DNA of 13,637 nucleotides, taken from positions 1-13,637 of the forward strand of contig JAKOQD010000248.1 in NCBI GenBank assembly GCA_029778515.1. The letters run 5' to 3'. Under the pieces are notes generated by a model, which saw only the letters and a program-made list of their open reading frames with translations, made no database searches and was not told the origin of the DNA. Each line of letters begins with the position of its first letter. Position 1 is the stretch's first letter. Both the position numbers and the translations under genes were made by a program. The stretch comes from Actinomycetes bacterium. Its GTDB lineage: Bacteria > Actinomycetota > Actinomycetes > Propionibacteriales > Propionibacteriaceae. This document shows, in pieces, positions 6,809-13,421 of this stretch.

Positions 6809-6812
6809 GGAG
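6809..6812 (+). promoter_or_regulatory. ribosome-binding site GGAG fixing the regulator start
   Basis: GGAG is followed by 8 bases (tgctaaaa) and then ATG 6821. This favours ATG 6821 over the in-frame GTG at 6812, which overlaps the GGAG itself. A possible -10 element, tagact, lies at 6783-6788. Confidence 0.6.
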
Positions 6813-6820
6813 TGCTAAAA

Positions 6821-7984
6821 ATGCAACCTTGGTCCCGACTGCCGCACGAACTCGACGTCATGCTGCGACCGTTCCTGCCTGAGGCGGTGCAGGCGACCGT
6901 CGCAGCGATCGCCGACGAGGTGCCGGCGTACGCGACCGCCTGGGACAGCGACGTCCGGCCAGTGGTGCAGCGCGGCACCGAGATCGCACTGGGCCGACTG
7001 CTCGACCTGTTCGGAACTCAATCGCCAGCGCTGGATGCCGGCGCCGCCCGTTTCTACCGGCGGATCGGCGCTGTGGAGAGCAGACAGGGCCGCAGTCTCG
7101 AATCGCTGTTGTCGGCCTACCGGGTGGGCGCGCGGATCGCATGGGAACGGATGTCCACGGTCGCCGTGGCGAGTGACCTGCCGACCGGTGACCTCGTGAC
7201 GCTGGCTGAGGCGATCTTCGTCTACATCGACGTGTTGTCCGCTGCCAGCGCCCAGGGTCACGCGACGCAGGAGGGGCAACGTGACGTGATGCGCTCGCGC
7301 TTGGTGGAGTTGCTGCTGGAGGGTCAGGCGGGGCAGGATCCGGTCGCATTGCAGGCTGCCGCGGACGCCGCGGGTTGGACGCTGCCCGAACGCATGGCCG
7401 TCGCCGTCGTGCCGCTGGGTGAGGCGCGCGAACCCACGCCGCCGGCCGACGTCATCGTGGCGTTCGAAGGCGACGAAGCGCTGGCGATCCTCCCCGATCC
7501 CTCCGGACCCGGCCGACGCGCGGCCCTGCAGCGGGCGTGGGAGGGCAGTCAGGTCTTCGTCGGCACGGTTCGTCCCCCGGCCGAAGCGCCGGTCTCCTTG
7601 GCACACGCCCGCCGGGTGCAGCGCTTGGTGCAAGCCGGACGGGTACCGGACTCACCCATCGTGGTAGCGACCGACTACCTGCCGGAGCTGGTGATCGGGG
7701 CTGATCCTGACCTGCTGGGTGAGGTGGCCGAGCGCGCGCTGCGACCCGTCGCCGGGATATCCGCGACCAAGCGGCAGGCCTTGCTCGAGACTCTCGCCGC
7801 CTGGCTGGCCTTCCAGGGTGATCGCACCCGCATCGCCACCGCCCTGCATGTCCATCCGCAGACGGTGTCCTATCGGCTGGGGCGATTGCGGGAGACGTTC
7901 GGCCGCGCCCTGGACGATCCCCACGAACGGCTCACGCTGCAACTCGTGCTCGGCGTGCCTCAGACCGGCGGCGGCGCCTCGTAG
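6821..7984 (+). CDS. PucR/CdaR-family transcriptional regulator
   Basis: A 387-residue protein with an N-terminal helical sensor-like region (about 1-160), a middle segment resembling the GGDEF-like domain of CdaR/PucR proteins (about 187-300), and a C-terminal PucR-type helix-turn-helix (about 319-378). The HTH shows LLETLAAWLAFQGDRTRIAT and VHPQTVSYRLGRLRE; the TLxxWLxxxGxxxxxAxxLxxHxxTVxYRLxRL pattern is diagnostic. Such proteins usually activate or repress catabolic genes in response to metabolites. Its effector and targets are unknown; the divergent HAD gene 85 bp away is an obvious candidate. Its 3' end overlaps the convergent gene by 25 bp. Confidence 0.92.
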   Translation: MQPWSRLPHELDVMLRPFLPEAVQATVAAIADEVPAYATAWDSDVRPVVQRGTEIALGRLLDLFGTQSPALDAGAARFYRRIGAVESRQGRSLESLLSAYRVGARIAWERMSTVAVASDLPTGDLVTLAEAIFVYIDVLSAASAQGHATQEGQRDVMRSRLVELLLEGQAGQDPVALQAAADAAGWTLPERMAVAVVPLGEAREPTPPADVIVAFEGDEALAILPDPSGPGRRAALQRAWEGSQVFVGTVRPPAEAPVSLAHARRVQRLVQAGRVPDSPIVVATDYLPELVIGADPDLLGEVAERALRPVAGISATKRQALLETLAAWLAFQGDRTRIATALHVHPQTVSYRLGRLRETFGRALDDPHERLTLQLVLGVPQTGGGAS

Positions 7985-8529
7985 CCGAACGCGGCCATGG
8001 GCGTGAGTACGCAAAGCGCCGCCGTGTCCTCAGTCCGCTCACCGGGCCGCAGCCAGCAGTTGCGGAACGTGCTCGTCGGTGGGTTCCAGCCGAGGTCGAC
8101 CAGCACATCCTGCAGCGGCGTCGGCAGGGGGTGGTCGTAGGGCCCGCCGTCACTGGCCTCCACGTGCAGGGCACCGTTGTACGCCCATTCCACGTAACCG
8201 CCGCGTGGGAAGTTCCAGACGCCATCCGGGGACTGGGCCTGCCACTGTTTCAGCAGCCAATCCTTGGTCTCAGTGGCAGGCTGGGTGGCCAGCGCCGCCG
8301 CGTCGCGGGCCTGTTCGACCTCGCGCAGCACGTGCGTCAGGCCACCGTCCAGAATCGGTCGGCGTCTGCCCTTGTACGTCACGAAGAAGCCGTCCACAGC
8401 CACGATCGTCTCCCGGCCAGCCACCCATAGGCACAGCAGCGTGCTCGTGCCCGGGGCTCCCCAGTGGATCACGTGCCAGCGCGGCATAGCGCGCACGGCA
8501 GCCAGGACGATCCCCTCGTCGTCGATCAT
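7960..8529 (-). CDS. hypothetical protein, possibly TY-Chap-like
   Basis: A 189-residue soluble protein of unknown function, rich in Trp and with no signal peptide. Visible blocks are WHVIHWGAPGTSTLLCLWVAG near the N-terminus (residues 18-38), a helical middle, FPRGGYVEWAYNGALHVEAS, and a C-terminal LGWNPPTSTFRNCWLRPG. The LGWxPP...NCW ending reminds me of C-terminal TY-Chap-type domains in actinobacterial proteins, but this is a weak resemblance only. A GGGGAG at 8533-8538 on the minus strand precedes the ATG (8527-8529) with a short 3-nt spacer, which supports the start. The gene converges with the PucR-type regulator and overlaps its last eight codons. Confidence 0.75.
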   Translation of the reverse strand: MIDDEGIVLAAVRAMPRWHVIHWGAPGTSTLLCLWVAGRETIVAVDGFFVTYKGRRRPILDGGLTHVLREVEQARDAAALATQPATETKDWLLKQWQAQSPDGVWNFPRGGYVEWAYNGALHVEASDGGPYDHPLPTPLQDVLVDLGWNPPTSTFRNCWLRPGERTEDTAALCVLTPMAAFGYEAPPPV

Positions 8530-8564
8530 GCTCTCCCCGTTTGTTAATACGCCTAACTAAGTGT

Positions 8565-8583
8565 GCCACGTGCGCTGCGTGGC
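8565..8583. promoter_or_regulatory. inverted repeat upstream of hypothetical gene
   Basis: gccacg-tgcgctg-cgtggc has perfect 6-bp arms and lies 35-55 bp upstream of the minus-strand ATG at 8529. An AT-rich leader (8541-8560) with ttagttag on the minus strand lies between. It is a possible operator; no known motif is recognised. Confidence 0.25.
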
Positions 8584-8610
8584 CCCGATCCTCCAGGTCG
8601 TGAAGTCGCA

Positions 8611-8697
8611 ATCCGTGAGCATTCCGGGCATCGGTGAGCATGCCGGACGCCCAAACCCCGCCCGTTGGGCTAACGGATGCCCGGAATGCTCACCAAT
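8611..8697. repeat. family A repeat cluster forming an 18-bp perfect inverted repeat
   Basis: Arms gtgagcattccgggcatc (8615-8632) and gatgcccggaatgctcac (8676-8693) are exact inverted copies. The 43-bp loop begins with a further direct copy (8631-8648, tcggtgagcatgccggac). It also holds two small alternative hairpins, gcccaa/ttgggc (8649-8670) and ccgtt/aacgg (8662-8676). The cluster lies 31-117 bp downstream of the alpha-mannosidase stop, so as RNA it would make a strong stem in that gene's 3' untranslated region and may end or stabilise the message. There is no T-run. Confidence 0.75.
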
Positions 8698-8727
8698 CGG
8701 CCGTGCCGCACATGGTGAATCCTGGGG

Positions 8728-9510
8728 TCAGCGAAAACGCAGCGTCTTCACCTCGAACTGCCGGAACTCCAGATTCCCCGGATCAACCGCCAAATGCGGG
8801 CGTTCCACCAGGTCGCACTCGATCGCCTCGGCGACCGGCGTGCAGAGTTCGACCGCGCCTCGGCTGCGCGCCCCCAGCACTTCCCGGACCCGCACGATGA
8901 CGTCGCCGCTGCCGTCCTCGGCGAGTTTGACCGCTTCCACGGCAAGCCCCGGACCGCTGACCCGCACGATGGGTTCGAAGGGGGCAGCGCCGCTGACGGT
9001 CCGAATCGGGAACGACTCCTGGTCGGCCAATGCGATGGTCTCGGCGGCCCCCACACCAGGAACGATCACGTGCACGAAACTGTGCTCGCCCGCATCCCGG
9101 CGCGGGTCGGGGAAGGCCGGTGCCCGCAACAACGAGAACGCGGCCCGCATATAGACGCCGGTGGCGTTGCGGTGGTGGCGGGTGATCCGGGAACCGTACG
9201 TGGTCGGTGTCAGCAGCGCCACGCCGAACCCGGTCTCACCGAGGTGCAGCCAGCGGTGACCGCACGTCTCGAACTTGGCGCGCTCCCAACTGGTGTTGCG
9301 GGGAGTCGGCCGCTTGAGGAAGCCGTACATCGTCTCCACATAGGTCGAGGAGGCGAGCACGTCGAGGTCGCACTCCATTCGCAGCAGCACGTCCGCCGCG
9401 TGCCAGTCCACCTCGGTGCGGATCTCCAAACCCTCTTCGCGGAGCCTGAACTGCTGGGTGAACGTGCTGTCCTGCCACTGCCGAGTCACCCGCACGGTCG
9501 CGTCGGGCAT
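8728..9510 (-). CDS. GH38 alpha-mannosidase, C-terminal part (separated by in-frame stop)
   Basis: A 260-residue frame starting at ATG 9508-9510. It continues in the same reading frame from the catalytic part at 9571-11664, with only the TAA at 9571-9573 and 20 sense codons between them. The content is the beta-sandwich C-terminal region of GH38 enzymes, with ETMYGFLKRPTPRNTSWERA and WLHLGETGFGVALLTPTTYG as family-like blocks, and it lacks any catalytic motif. The ATG probably corresponds to an internal methionine of the ancestral protein, and the bases before it (gcagagctc) give no convincing Shine-Dalgarno sequence, so separate translation is doubtful. The fragment could still be made by readthrough or reinitiation. 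Codon use looks intact, arguing for a recent lesion or a base-call error. Confidence 0.7.
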   Translation of the reverse strand: MPDATVRVTRQWQDSTFTQQFRLREEGLEIRTEVDWHAADVLLRMECDLDVLASSTYVETMYGFLKRPTPRNTSWERAKFETCGHRWLHLGETGFGVALLTPTTYGSRITRHHRNATGVYMRAAFSLLRAPAFPDPRRDAGEHSFVHVIVPGVGAAETIALADQESFPIRTVSGAAPFEPIVRVSGPGLAVEAVKLAEDGSGDVIVRVREVLGARSRGAVELCTPVAEAIECDLVERPHLAVDPGNLEFRQFEVKTLRFR

Positions 9511-9570
9511 GAGCTCTGCGCCGCTGACCGGGACCTCGATGGCACCGTGGATGTGCTGCTCGTCGAGATC

Positions 9571-9573
9571 TTA
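9571..9573 (-). other. in-frame TAA interrupting the alpha-mannosidase gene
   Basis: The minus strand reads RPVRWDA-TAA-DLDEQHIHG, with the frame open and family-like on both sides. GH38 proteins often have Trp after a WDA-like motif here, as I recall. TGG to TAA would need two changes; TAC to TAA would need one. TAA also ends the gene at 12327, so a changed genetic code is not a good explanation. Confidence 0.8.
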
Positions 9574-11664
9574 GGCATCCCAGCGCACAGGCCGGTCGGG
9601 ATGCAGCCGCAGGCGCCCCATCGCCCCATCCGGTGGCACCAGTTCCCGGTCTCCGAGCCGGAACGAGGTGACCAGGCCGTCCGTGAACGTCACCGTCTGA
9701 TCGCCGCGGGCCAACGTGATCGTCCCGTCGGATTCCGAAGCGTCAACTTCCCAGGTCCGGTCGATGGCCGGCGCGCAGCCCAGCGCCGGAATGCCGGGAT
9801 GCCCGTGCGGGGAGGCGGTGGCGGAGACGACCTGCTCGCCCTCGCCGGCCAGCGCAGCCAACGCCGAAGCGATGATGGCCTCGGCTGCGTCGCTGACCTC
9901 CCGCAACCTCCGCAGCGCCTCGTCGTGCACCCAGCCGATCGAGGTGCCCGGCAGGACATCGTGGAACTGCATGACGAGCAGTTCCCGCCAAAGGTCGCGC
10001 AGTTGATCGGCCGGGTAGTCGAATTCCTGCTGCAGGTGGGCGCCGGTCGCCCAGATCTCGGCCTCGCGCAGCAGCGCCTCGGCCCGCCGGTGGGCCTGCT
10101 TGATGTGGGCCTGGCTGGTCAGCGTGCCGCGGTGGTATTCCAGATACAACTCACCGGACCACACGGGCGGGTCGGGCAGTTCCCGCGCGGCAGCGAAGAA
10201 CTGGGCGACTGTGCTCGGGGTCACCCGCGGCAACCCCGCGACGTCGGCCAGCCGTTGCAGCCGCTGCCCCATCTCGCGGGTCGGTCCCCCGCCGCCGTCC
10301 CCGAAGCCGTAGAGGAACAGGCCATCGGCCACGGGCTGGGTGGACATCTTGCGCTGAGCTTTGGCGAGCTCGGCAGGCTGCACCGAGCAGTTGTAGTCGT
10401 CGGCCGGCGGGAAGTGGGTCAGCAGCCGGGAGCCGTCCACCCCCTCCCAGAACAGCGTGGTGTGCGGGAAGACGTTGACGGAGTTCCAGGACAGTTTCTG
10501 CGTGATGAAGGTGTCGCAGCCAGCACCGCGAGCGATCTGCGGTAAGCCGGCCGAGTACCCGAACGTGTCAGGCAGCCAGAACGAGGTCGCAGTGATCCCG
10601 AGGTGTTCCTGCAGCCACGTCTGGCCCTGCAGGAACTGCCGCGCGAAGGACTCGCCGCTGGGCATGTTGCCATCCGGTTCGACCCACGTACCCCCTTCCA
10701 CGATCCAGCGGCCCTCGATGATGCGCTTGCGGATCCGCTCGAACAGTTCCGGGTGCAACTCCGCCATCCACGCCAGGTGCTGCACCTGTGAAGACGCGAA
10801 GACCATGTGCGGGTCGTCGGCCATGACCGCGAGCGCGTTGGCGTAGGAGCGCGCGACCTTGCGCACGGTCTCCCGGAAGGGCCATAGCCATGCCGTGTCG
10901 ATGTGTGCGTTGGCCACGGCGTGCAAGTGGCCTGCGTCGGCCCCGGCCGGCGTGTCGAAGACCACGGAGAGCTCCTCACTCACCCGCGACCAACGTTGGC
11001 CGTCCATGTCGCTGAGATCGTCGACCACGTTGCACCCCGCCCAGAGGGCCTCCAGTGCGCGGACCTTCTGCAGGGGGTCGGTCAGCTCCTTGACCACCGC
11101 CAGGGCGAGGACGAAATCCTGCGCCACGCGCTCGGCCTGCCGATTGATGCGCACGAACTGCGCCCGGGAGACGGTGAGGCGGGGTGCGGCATCCGGAATC
11201 GGCCCAAGACTGGAGTCGGTCGGGTACCAGTCGAACGTGGGCATGGGGTTGGCCGCGGCCTCGATGAACACGTCGATCCGGTGCCGCGGCCAGGGGATGC
11301 GCGGGCGGCCCGGGGCGATGCCTTCGATCGGATGCCCGGCCGTGTCGTACATCAGGGCTTCGCCGGTGGCCGGTCCCCACGTCCAGCCCAGGTCGATGTC
11401 CAGGTCGACCTCGTCGGCCGGCCACTCCCGCGGGACCTGGCCTTTGGCACGGAACCAGGCGGTCGACCAGGGCGTGCCCCAAGTCGTGCCGCCGCCGGCC
11501 GGTTCGTACTGCGCCGCGGCGGCTTCGGCGAATGGGACGGGCTCCCCGTCGACCTGCCAGATGCTCAGGTCGATCTTCTGCCAACCGGTGTAGCAAGCGC
11601 CGTAGACGCGGTCGCGGAGTGTGCGTTCGGCGCGGGCGGTGATGTGTTCGGGGGCGGCTTCCAC
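9571..11664 (-). pseudogene. GH38 alpha-mannosidase, N-terminal catalytic part, truncated by TAA
   Basis: This 697-residue part holds the whole catalytic module. It has an N-terminal beta domain (about 1-240), the Zn-binding motif NAHIDTAWLWPF (H254, D256), FWLPDTFGYSAGLPQI with D366 as expected nucleophile and metal ligand, a helical three-helix region (about 500-600), and QFHDVLPGTSI with the last metal ligand H568. Family role: retaining hydrolysis of terminal alpha-mannosides. With the 8728-9570 continuation the protein would be about 978 residues, normal for GH38, so nothing but one codon is damaged. The GTG at 11662-11664 is preferred because AAGGA (11673-11677) precedes it by 8 nt; an ATG at 11671-11673 overlaps that site. 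No signal peptide is seen, so it is probably intracellular. A truncated active enzyme cannot be excluded. Confidence 0.8.
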
Positions 11665-11672
11665 GGGCCCCA

Positions 11673-11677
11673 TCCTT
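11673..11677 (-). promoter_or_regulatory. Shine-Dalgarno AAGGA deciding the mannosidase start
   Basis: On the minus strand AAGGA is followed by tggggccc (8 nt) and GTG at 11664. It overlaps the alternative ATG at 11671-11673, which itself lacks a well-spaced site. Confidence 0.5.
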
Positions 11678-11715
11678 GCCGCTCGTGGGAGCGGTAGGCA
11701 ACGCGGAACGTAGGT

Positions 11716-11737
11716 GATCGGTGAGCATGCCGGGCGC
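11716..11737 (+). repeat. family A intergenic repeat, single copy
   Basis: gatcggtgagcatgccgggcgc matches the 8629-8650 copy except at three positions and shares its first 12 bases with 5833-5844. It lies in the mscL-mannosidase gap. Confidence 0.6.
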
Positions 11738-11798
11738 GGACAGGCTTGTGCCGCACCGGATGTCCACCGATTTCGACTGCACCCCTTCCTGTCTTCAC

Positions 11799-11818
11799 GG
11801 CACGAATCGGTGCGTGCC
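11799..11818. repeat. small GGCAC/GTGCC inverted repeat
   Basis: ggcac (11799-11803) and gtgcc (11814-11818) flank gaatcggtgc. It is short and may be chance in GC-rich DNA. It lies between the family A copy and the 57-bp palindrome. Confidence 0.2.
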
Positions 11819-11825
11819 CTCGCGC

Positions 11826-11882
11826 TCACCCTTTGTGCAATCCTGCACCGTTCGTAACGGTGAACGATCCACCAAAGGGTGA
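11826..11882. terminator. 57-bp symmetrical palindrome downstream of mscL
   Basis: Outer arms tcaccctttg (11826-11835) and caaagggtga (11873-11882) are perfect 10-bp inverted copies. Inner arms caccgtt (11846-11852) and aacggtg (11856-11862) pair around cgt. Both spacers are 10 bp, so the whole is symmetric about 11854. It starts 11 bp past the mscL stop codon and would fold into a long interrupted hairpin in its 3' untranslated region. No U-run follows, so a classical intrinsic terminator is not proven; four CACC-type half-sites 18-19 bp apart also fit a protein-binding site. Confidence 0.5.
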
Positions 11883-11893
11883 AGCCGCCTGCG

Positions 11894-12295
11894 CTACGAC
11901 TTGGTGTCGCTACCTTGCTCGCGCAGGATGTCACGGATCTCAGCCAGCAGGTCCTCGGCGCTGGCGGACTGGTCCTCAGGCTTCGCGTACCGCTCTTTCC
12001 AGTGATTCATGGGCGCGACGAAGACGAAGTACACCACAGCAGCCGTGACCAGGAACGTGATGGCCGCACCGATGATGACGCCGATGTTGATGACCTGATC
12101 GCCGGGCAGCCCGATGGTGCCTCCGATGCCGTCCTTGCTCAGGCCAAGCATGTGGAAGAAGCTGTTCACCAGCGGCGTGATCAGCGCCTCGTTGACGGCA
12201 CCGATCACCGCCGTGAATGCAGCACCGATGACGACTGCGACGGCGAGGTCGATGACATTGCCGCGCAGGATGAAGTCCTTGAATCCTTTGAGCAT
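11894..12295 (-). CDS. mscL: large-conductance mechanosensitive channel MscL
   Basis: A 133-residue protein with the full MscL pattern. It has an amphipathic N-terminus MLKGFKDFILRGNVIDLAVAV leading into TM1 (about 14-37, with the Gly/Ala-rich pore lining VVIGAAFTAVI), an extracellular loop (about 45-70), TM2 (about 70-95, INIGVIIGAAITFLVTAAVV) and a C-terminal charged helix (AEDLLAEIRDILRE) forming the cytoplasmic bundle. It forms a homopentameric pore that opens under membrane tension to release solutes during hypo-osmotic shock. ATG at 12293-12295 is preceded by ggaagc. It lies 31 bp downstream of the 364-residue membrane protein gene on the same strand, so co-transcription is likely. Confidence 0.97.
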   Translation of the reverse strand: MLKGFKDFILRGNVIDLAVAVVIGAAFTAVIGAVNEALITPLVNSFFHMLGLSKDGIGGTIGLPGDQVINIGVIIGAAITFLVTAAVVYFVFVAPMNHWKERYAKPEDQSASAEDLLAEIRDILREQGSDTKS

Positions 12296-12326
12296 GCTTC
12301 CAGCCTAGGTCGCAGCCCTGCCGCGG

Positions 12327-13421
12327 TTACTCGATGCCCACCTCGCGCAGCAGTGAGTCGATGTCCGAAGGCGCACCAGGCTGGGTGGGTGCTGGCGCGG
12401 TCGGCGCCACCCGCGGCCGGCCGGCGACGAACCGGGTGACCAGCGCGAGCCCCAGACCTGCCGCGGCGGCCAGCAACGGATTGATCGTCACCTGTGACGG
12501 CGTGCCCAGAGCGACCGGCACCTCGATTGCCGTCGACATCGCCCAGGCCAGGAAAGTAGCCAGCAGCGGCGTCACCGTGAGCGCACCCAACCAGGTCGAA
12601 CGGTGCTTGAGCAGCCGCAGGAGCAACCCGACGACTGCCGTGAGCAGCAGAGCCGCCACCACGCCGCCAGCGGTGTACACCAGCCCTTGATCCCAGGTTG
12701 CCACCGTCAGGCGTTCTGCGGTCAGCCGGGTCAGCGAGGCGTCGACGGGAACCCCGACAGCCGCGAACAGCCCGAGCGTCCCGGCCAACGGATAGAGCAG
12801 CGCGAGGGCGATCCCCACTGCCGTGGAGCTGGTCAGGTACATCGCCCCGGCGACCATCGCGGCCGTGAGCACGACGCCCAGCCAGACCAGGAGTCCGAGC
12901 GCCACTCCGCGGCCGGACAGCCACCACCCGCGGCCGACGGTGTGCAGCCACCACAGCACTCCGACCAGTGCCGCGGCGCCCACCACAGTGCCCGGATGCA
13001 TGTCTTGCCAGAACCAGCTCAGAGCCTCGTCGGTTGTCACACTGCCGGCCGCGTTCGAAACGGTCTGCGAGGACTGCGAGGCGAAGACGAGCAACGCAGC
13101 CGCGGCGCCAGCCCCGATCGCCGCCGGGAACAGTCCGACCCAGGTCGAGCGCTTGGCCCGCGAAGCCACGAAGAGTGCGACGACGCCTGTGACGAGCAGC
13201 GGCGCGCCGACCGTGGTGACGGTCCAGCCGATGCCGCCCGCAACATTCGAGCTCACCGTCTGCTGCCAGCCGCCCAGCAGTCCCAGCCCTGCCAGCCACG
13301 GACCGAGCCGCCACCAGGGGGTACCGGTCAGTCCCAGCATGCCGAGCCCAAGGGCGATGGCCATGCCCATCACGACCGCCAGCAGTACGGCCAGAATCCC
13401 GTCGAACAGATTTCGGATCAT
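12327..13421 (-). CDS. polytopic membrane protein of unknown function
   Basis: A 364-residue protein with about eight to ten hydrophobic segments, roughly at 8-30, 40-50 (short), 62-86, 94-115, 143-161, 171-196, 202-225, 247-271, 276-305 and 314-333. A Pro/Ala linker and a short acidic tail follow (SDIDSLLREVGIE). A loop at about 116-142 contains SNAAGSVTTDEALSWFWQDM between membrane segments, and a polar stretch at 226-246 lies in another loop. I do not assign a family; SNAxGxVTTDEALxWF-type loops occur in actinobacterial membrane proteins, but I cannot name one surely. The ATG (13419-13421) overlaps the TGA of the preceding gene by ATGA, implying translational coupling. The stop is TAA at 12327-12329, followed by mscL after 31 bp. 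Confidence 0.85.
   Translation of the reverse strand: MIRNLFDGILAVLLAVVMGMAIALGLGMLGLTGTPWWRLGPWLAGLGLLGGWQQTVSSNVAGGIGWTVTTVGAPLLVTGVVALFVASRAKRSTWVGLFPAAIGAGAAAALLVFASQSSQTVSNAAGSVTTDEALSWFWQDMHPGTVVGAAALVGVLWWLHTVGRGWWLSGRGVALGLLVWLGVVLTAAMVAGAMYLTSSTAVGIALALLYPLAGTLGLFAAVGVPVDASLTRLTAERLTVATWDQGLVYTAGGVVAALLLTAVVGLLLRLLKHRSTWLGALTVTPLLATFLAWAMSTAIEVPVALGTPSQVTINPLLAAAAGLGLALVTRFVAGRPRVAPTAPAPTQPGAPSDIDSLLREVGIE

Noticed and set aside
9511..9573. Frameshift as the cause of the split mannosidase
   Set aside because: The distance from the TAA to the downstream ATG is a whole number of codons and the reading frame is the same on both sides, so it is a nonsense codon and not an insertion or deletion.
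9571..9573. Reassigned TAA codon (altered genetic code)
   Set aside because: TAA ends the 364-residue membrane protein at 12327 and no other real gene here contains an in-frame TAA. TGA and TAG are also used as normal stops.
11665..11934. N-terminal extension of the mannosidase frame into the mscL gap
   Set aside because: The extra residues are Cys/Arg/Ser-rich, cross the 57-bp palindrome and a family A repeat, and overlap the end of mscL. A well-spaced AAGGA supports GTG 11664.
12205..13314. Alternative minus-strand frame of 369 codons over the membrane protein
   Set aside because: It overlaps mscL and the membrane protein out of frame, is dominated by Arg/Gly/Ala, and has no hydrophobic pattern; the other frame gives clear membrane helices and an ATGA-coupled start.
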